This document shows positions 60,855 through 64,000 of a DNA stretch of 64,000 nucleotides, in pieces. Under the pieces are notes generated by a model that was not told the DNA's origin, did no database searches, and saw only the letters and a list, made by a program, of their open reading frames with translations. A program made the translations under genes and the position numbers. This stretch comes from Pseudobdellovibrio sp. GTDB taxonomy: Bacteria; Bdellovibrionota; Bdellovibrionia; Bdellovibrionales; Bdellovibrionaceae. The stretch spans positions 44,026 through 108,025 of the forward strand of contig JAMPXC010000004.1 in assembly GCA_023701385.1 (NCBI GenBank). Reading direction: 5' to 3'. Numbering within the stretch: the first letter of the stretch is position 1; each line of letters begins with the position of its first letter.

Positions 60855-61310
60855 ATGGTTGGAAAGTCATTACCGAATTTAACGGTTGAATCTTCTTCAG
60901 GTAAATCAATAAACCTTCAAGATCTAAAAGGTCACAAAACTGTTTTATACTTTTACCCGAAAGACAATACTCCAGGCTGTACAATTCAGGGTAATGAATA
61001 CAACACCTTTTTAAATGATTTTAAAAAACTAAACACCGTGATTTACGGTATTTCGCGCGACAACTTAAAATCACACGATAAGTTCATTCAAAAATGTAAC
61101 TTTAAATTTGAACTTTTAGCCGACACTGAAGGGAAACTGTGTAAGTTCTTTGATGTGATCAAAGTAAAAAATATGTATGGCAAAATGGTTTTAGGTGTTG
61201 AAAGATCAACTTTCATCATTGATGAAAACGGTAAAATCGTAAGCGCTGACCGTAAAGTTAAAGCTGAAGGTAACGCCGCTCTTACATTAGAGAAACTAAA
61301 AAGTTTGTAA
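60855..61310 (+). CDS. bcp: Thioredoxin-dependent peroxiredoxin (Bcp family)
   Basis: A 151-residue peroxiredoxin from the canonical start at 60855, matching the usual Bcp length. The peroxidatic Cys is Cys42 in DNTPGCTIQ; the usual resolving Cys five residues on is Asn, while Cys81 and Cys96 remain. It reduces peroxides. The start at 60597 would add 86 basic residues and has the better Shine-Dalgarno sequence, so the true start is open. It is one base after the lipoprotein gene and overlaps the threonine aldolase gene by 29 bases at its end. Confidence 0.88.
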   Translation: MVGKSLPNLTVESSSGKSINLQDLKGHKTVLYFYPKDNTPGCTIQGNEYNTFLNDFKKLNTVIYGISRDNLKSHDKFIQKCNFKFELLADTEGKLCKFFDVIKVKNMYGKMVLGVERSTFIIDENGKIVSADRKVKAEGNAALTLEKLKSL

Positions 61311-62292
61311 AGCCATCAATATCTTCTTTTTGAGTGTCCCAGCTGGTCATCAGACGACACTCAAAAGTTTTCTCATCCCACACGTAAAAGAAATACTGCT
61401 GCTTTAATTTTTTAACTAGAGGCTGTGGAATTTCGGCAAAAAGCGAGTTGCTTTGAACAGGATAGTTAATTTTAACTTTCCCAGATAGTTTTTCATTAAA
61501 GTACTGAGCCATATCACACGAATGTTGTGCGATTTTTTTATAAAGATCGTTATTAAAAAATGCCAAAAACTGAGCCGCAATAAAACGAGTCTTTGAAGGT
61601 AACTGGGCGGCTTGTTTACGAATATATTTAAAATCTTTTCCTAAAATTGGATTTAAAACGACAACGGCTTCGCCAAACATTAAGCCATTTTTAGTTCCAC
61701 CAAAGGATAAAACATCAACACCAAGATCAGTGGTCATTTGGCTCATGCTACAACTTAATTTATAAACTGCATTTACAAAGCGTGCGCCGTCCATATGCAC
61801 TAAAAGATTTTTGCTTTTAGCCCAAGTGGTTAAAGTTTTAATTTCTTCTAATGAATATAAAGTGCCAACCTCGGTGGGTTGGGTAAGGCTAATGACACGT
61901 GGTTGTGTGTAGTGTTGGTCACCTAAGCGGATGTAGTGTTTTTCTAATTCAGGAATTGTTAATTTTCCATTTATCGATTTAACGGCGATTAATTTTCCGG
62001 CGAAAAACTCAGGAGCTGCGCACTCATCTTGGTTCATGTGACTCATGTCAGTCACAAAACAAGATTCAAAACTCTTCATCATGGTTTTTAAAGATAAAAC
62101 ATTTGCTGCTGTTCCGTTAAAAACAAAAAACGCATCGGCTGATTTTCCAAAATGAGTTTTAAAAAGCTCTTGGCATTTTTCCGTGAGTTCGTCAGTTCCG
62201 TAACTTGGGGCGTGGCCCACGTTAGCATCGCTTAAAGCTTTTAAAATATCCGGGTGAACGCCTGAATGATTATCGCTTCCAAATCCGCGCAT
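61282..62292 (-). CDS. ltaE: Low-specificity L-threonine aldolase
   Basis: A 336-residue fold-type I PLP enzyme. It opens GFGSDNHSGVHPDILKAL, then VFNGTAANVLSL, LLVHMDGARFVNA and the Schiff-base lysine in SFGGTKNGLM. It cleaves L-threonine or allo-threonine to glycine and acetaldehyde. AGGAG precedes the start. It is 11 bp downstream of the arginase-family gene, so they are co-transcribed, and it converges on bcp with a 29-base overlap. Confidence 0.9.
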   Translation of the reverse strand: MRGFGSDNHSGVHPDILKALSDANVGHAPSYGTDELTEKCQELFKTHFGKSADAFFVFNGTAANVLSLKTMMKSFESCFVTDMSHMNQDECAAPEFFAGKLIAVKSINGKLTIPELEKHYIRLGDQHYTQPRVISLTQPTEVGTLYSLEEIKTLTTWAKSKNLLVHMDGARFVNAVYKLSCSMSQMTTDLGVDVLSFGGTKNGLMFGEAVVVLNPILGKDFKYIRKQAAQLPSKTRFIAAQFLAFFNNDLYKKIAQHSCDMAQYFNEKLSGKVKINYPVQSNSLFAEIPQPLVKKLKQQYFFYVWDEKTFECRLMTSWDTQKEDIDGFTNFLVSLM

Positions 62293-62303
62293 GTCTTACA
62301 CTC

Positions 62304-63251
62304 CTAAGAATTAAAGATATAGTGATGAAGAAGTAAGGCGGCTGTTTTCGAAGTTTGATAATCGCGATCAAGCGGTGGAGATACTTCATAAACGCCAAAG
62401 CCACGCACTTTGCATTTTGCGTAGAGCTGGCTTAGGAAACGTAAACAATCATCAATCTTAAGCCCTGTGGCCCAAGCCTGACTGCAGCCACCGGCTTCAG
62501 CGGCTGTTAAGGCATCAATATCAAAACTTACAAACACCGGTTGATCAGGCTCTAGATCCTTAAGTGCTGTTTGTGTCCAAACCGCACCCCAGCCTGAATT
62601 CTGTAAGGTATCTAAATCAACGATTTGAATATCGCGCTCTTTCGCCCAGCGAATATGGTGAGCCGAATTGCATTGGTTCTGAATACCGATTTCAATTAAT
62701 TGAAATCGATTTTGGTGCTCTTCGTATAAGCGGTAAAAAGGTGTGCCGCTGTTAGGTCCATTTTTAGGCGGGCGCACATCCATATGAGCATCGAAGTTAA
62801 TAACGATAGGTTTTTTCTTATGCGTGCTTTGGTAACGGTCAACAAAGGCTGCGCTATCAGCAAAGCCGTAATCGTGGCCTCCACCAAGGCAAATCACTTT
62901 AGCGTCTTTCATAAGACATTTAACTAAGTGTTTACGGGCCATATCGTGGCGAACAGCGATGTCTCCGGTTGTCAGAGCTAGATCACCGTAATCATGAATG
63001 TTGCTTTTAACGATGGCCTTTTTATAAGAGGGCGTCATCTTGTATAGAAACTGACGGATTGTTTTAGGTGCTAAGGCTGCGCCGGTGCGGCCGCCGTTAA
63101 GTTTGATGCCGTCATCGTCAGGATAGCCAAAGATAACAAATTCGTTAGCTTTAAGGTCGTCGAATTTAATAGGGTGAGCTAAATCGCCAAGGCGAATATC
63201 TTCAGGGTCATTTTTTGTAAAAAATATGTCTTGTGATACAGGTAGAAACAA
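62304..63251 (-). CDS. Arginase/agmatinase/formimidoylglutamase family hydrolase
   Basis: A 315-residue ureohydrolase. The binuclear manganese motifs are all present: GGGHDYG, NFDAHMDVRPP and SFDIDALTAAEAGG, with the C-terminal EVSPPLD. Members hydrolyse arginine, agmatine or formiminoglutamate; the overall length and PNSGTPFYRL loop resemble HutG. No other hut genes are here. The start is TTG, with GGAGA seven bases upstream; the Shine-Dalgarno sequence is close to the stop codon of the preceding gene. It forms an operon with ltaE. Confidence 0.85.
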   Translation of the reverse strand: MFLPVSQDIFFTKNDPEDIRLGDLAHPIKFDDLKANEFVIFGYPDDDGIKLNGGRTGAALAPKTIRQFLYKMTPSYKKAIVKSNIHDYGDLALTTGDIAVRHDMARKHLVKCLMKDAKVICLGGGHDYGFADSAAFVDRYQSTHKKKPIVINFDAHMDVRPPKNGPNSGTPFYRLYEEHQNRFQLIEIGIQNQCNSAHHIRWAKERDIQIVDLDTLQNSGWGAVWTQTALKDLEPDQPVFVSFDIDALTAAEAGGCSQAWATGLKIDDCLRFLSQLYAKCKVRGFGVYEVSPPLDRDYQTSKTAALLLHHYIFNS

Positions 63252-63255
63252 AAGC

Positions 63256-63858
63256 TTATCTCCTAAGAACTATAGTTCCTAGGGTAGCGTCAGTTTGATT
63301 ATCAAACAACTCTATTTCAAGATGGTTATCTTGGATGATGCTAAGCTCACCGAAAAACTCGCTGTTTGAATTAGAAATTAACATCGTCCATGCACCCACA
63401 TCTGGGTTGATGAAGTAGTTATATTTGCCGTATTTATCAGGGTTAACATCGCGTTCGCATTGACCGTCTTTGTTCGGGGCAAAAACGTATAGGCGAGTGA
63501 ATGATGTAAACTCATAACACATATCAGTTTCGCTGCGCCAAACTCCGATAAGGCTTTCTAAACCGATGTAATCAACTGAAGTCACGTAAATAAGGCTTGA
63601 AGCGATTGAGCTAAAATTAGCCGTAACTGATGCAAAATCACCGTTATTTAAACGTTTGATTTGTTGTTCAGAAACTTCGTTAGTGAAGTCTAATGTGTAA
63701 GCAATTTGATTCTTAGTAACTAAAAGGTACGTGTTGTCGATTTTCTTGATGCGGCCCTTAATCGTTTCATCAGCGTGCGCTGTGCTCGAAAAAGCGAAGC
63801 AAAACACCAGGTTTGTCAGCAGTACTACAAGTTTAAATGCAGGTTTGATTCTTCGCAT
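63256..63858 (-). CDS. Secreted protein of unknown function
   Basis: A 200-residue protein with a signal peptide (MRRIKPAFKL...TAHA). The mature part starts as a small beta-barrel-like domain (IKGRIKKIDNTYLLV) followed by a lipocalin-like stretch (LIGVWRSE) with two Cys. No family is firmly recognised. The ATG at 63858 is used; a TTG three codons upstream is possible. Four bases separate it from the arginase-family gene, so the three genes are likely one operon. Confidence 0.72.
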   Translation of the reverse strand: MRRIKPAFKLVVLLTNLVFCFAFSSTAHADETIKGRIKKIDNTYLLVTKNQIAYTLDFTNEVSEQQIKRLNNGDFASVTANFSSIASSLIYVTSVDYIGLESLIGVWRSETDMCYEFTSFTRLYVFAPNKDGQCERDVNPDKYGKYNYFINPDVGAWTMLISNSNSEFFGELSIIQDNHLEIELFDNQTDATLGTIVLRR

Positions 63859-63991
63859 ACAAGTCAAAAAACACGCCGTGAATTTGAAGTCATTAAAAAA
63901 CTGTTCAGAAAAATATTATGCCCGGCGTTAAGAATGCGTTATTGATCATTTTTTATAAATTTTTCACAATAAAAAACAAGGAATAGTTAAC

Positions 63992-64000
63992 GTGATTAAA
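63992..64000 (+). CDS. Possible start of the next gene (truncated by window end)
   Basis: GTG ATT AAA begins at 63992 nine bases after AAGGA (63978-63982). Only three codons are visible, so this is a guess based on the ribosome-binding site. Confidence 0.25.

Noticed and set aside
1..64000. Mobile element, prophage or integron
   Set aside because: No transposase, integrase, phage gene, flanking repeat pair or tRNA attachment site could be seen.

Overview
The window looks like chromosomal DNA of a low-GC (I estimate about 42%) Gram-negative bacterium of the Bdellovibrionota, most like the Bdellovibrio/Pseudobdellovibrio group. The grounds are a dense mix of lipoproteins, secreted hydrolases, RND/TolC pumps, a TonB-dependent receptor and many secreted proteins without recognisable families. 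This is inference from gene content; no rRNA or other marker gene is present. I found no tRNA, rRNA, CRISPR array, insertion sequence or prophage. About 62 protein genes fill the window, mostly in short, tightly spaced operons.

Layout. 0-10 kb: a secreted metallo-beta-lactamase-fold protein, an orphan PAS histidine kinase, a stand-alone MraY-type transferase, a three-gene operon of secreted unknowns, csaA with a RibD_C/DHFR-like gene, a DadA-like oxidoreductase, a DUF457 membrane protein and a Cys-rich protein with an OmpA-like tail. 10-16 kb: an iron operon on the minus strand (ferric SBP, TonB, imelysin lipoprotein, FecA-type receptor) behind four tandem 11-bp repeats that look like a PhoB/OmpR-type control site. 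16-24 kb: fatty-acid hydroxylase, an HMA-MauE fusion, and a TolC-RND pump lacking an adaptor gene. 24-31 kb: a secreted protein-glutaminase-like enzyme, AidB-like dehydrogenase, rhomboid, DUF4442 protein, a membrane protein behind an Arg-rich leader ORF, and a diguanylate cyclase. 31-36 kb: secreted subtilase, kynA and a kynureninase-like gene, a zinc-binding protein, and a left-handed beta-helix membrane protein. 36-47 kb: a receiver-domain protein, DUF2147, two secreted HNH nucleases, nitronate monooxygenase, a four-S1-domain protein, a trypsin/P-domain lipoprotein and an S9 peptidase. 47-54.5 kb: TetR-TolC-RND operon (again no adaptor) and a SelO-family gene. 54.5-64 kb: HiPIP, a lipoprotein operon with a YidD-like domain, fadD, a lipoprotein overlapping the peroxiredoxin bcp region in another frame, threonine aldolase and an arginase-family enzyme.

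How the genes work together. Export is the common theme: two subtilisin/trypsin-type proteases, an S9 peptidase, two HNH nucleases and a deamidase all carry signal peptides or lipoboxes, which would suit a predator or scavenger degrading macromolecules. Tryptophan and histidine/arginine-type catabolic enzymes, fadD and acyl-CoA enzymes fit growth on amino acids and lipids. The most notable non-gene signals are the tandem 11-bp repeat promoter at 16022-16080, a set of SD-less genes with a -10 box 6-7 nt before the ATG (probable leaderless mRNAs), the 257-nt region open in two frames at 60597-60853, and the Arg-rich leader ORF whose stop codon sits in a hairpin loop at 28338-28415.
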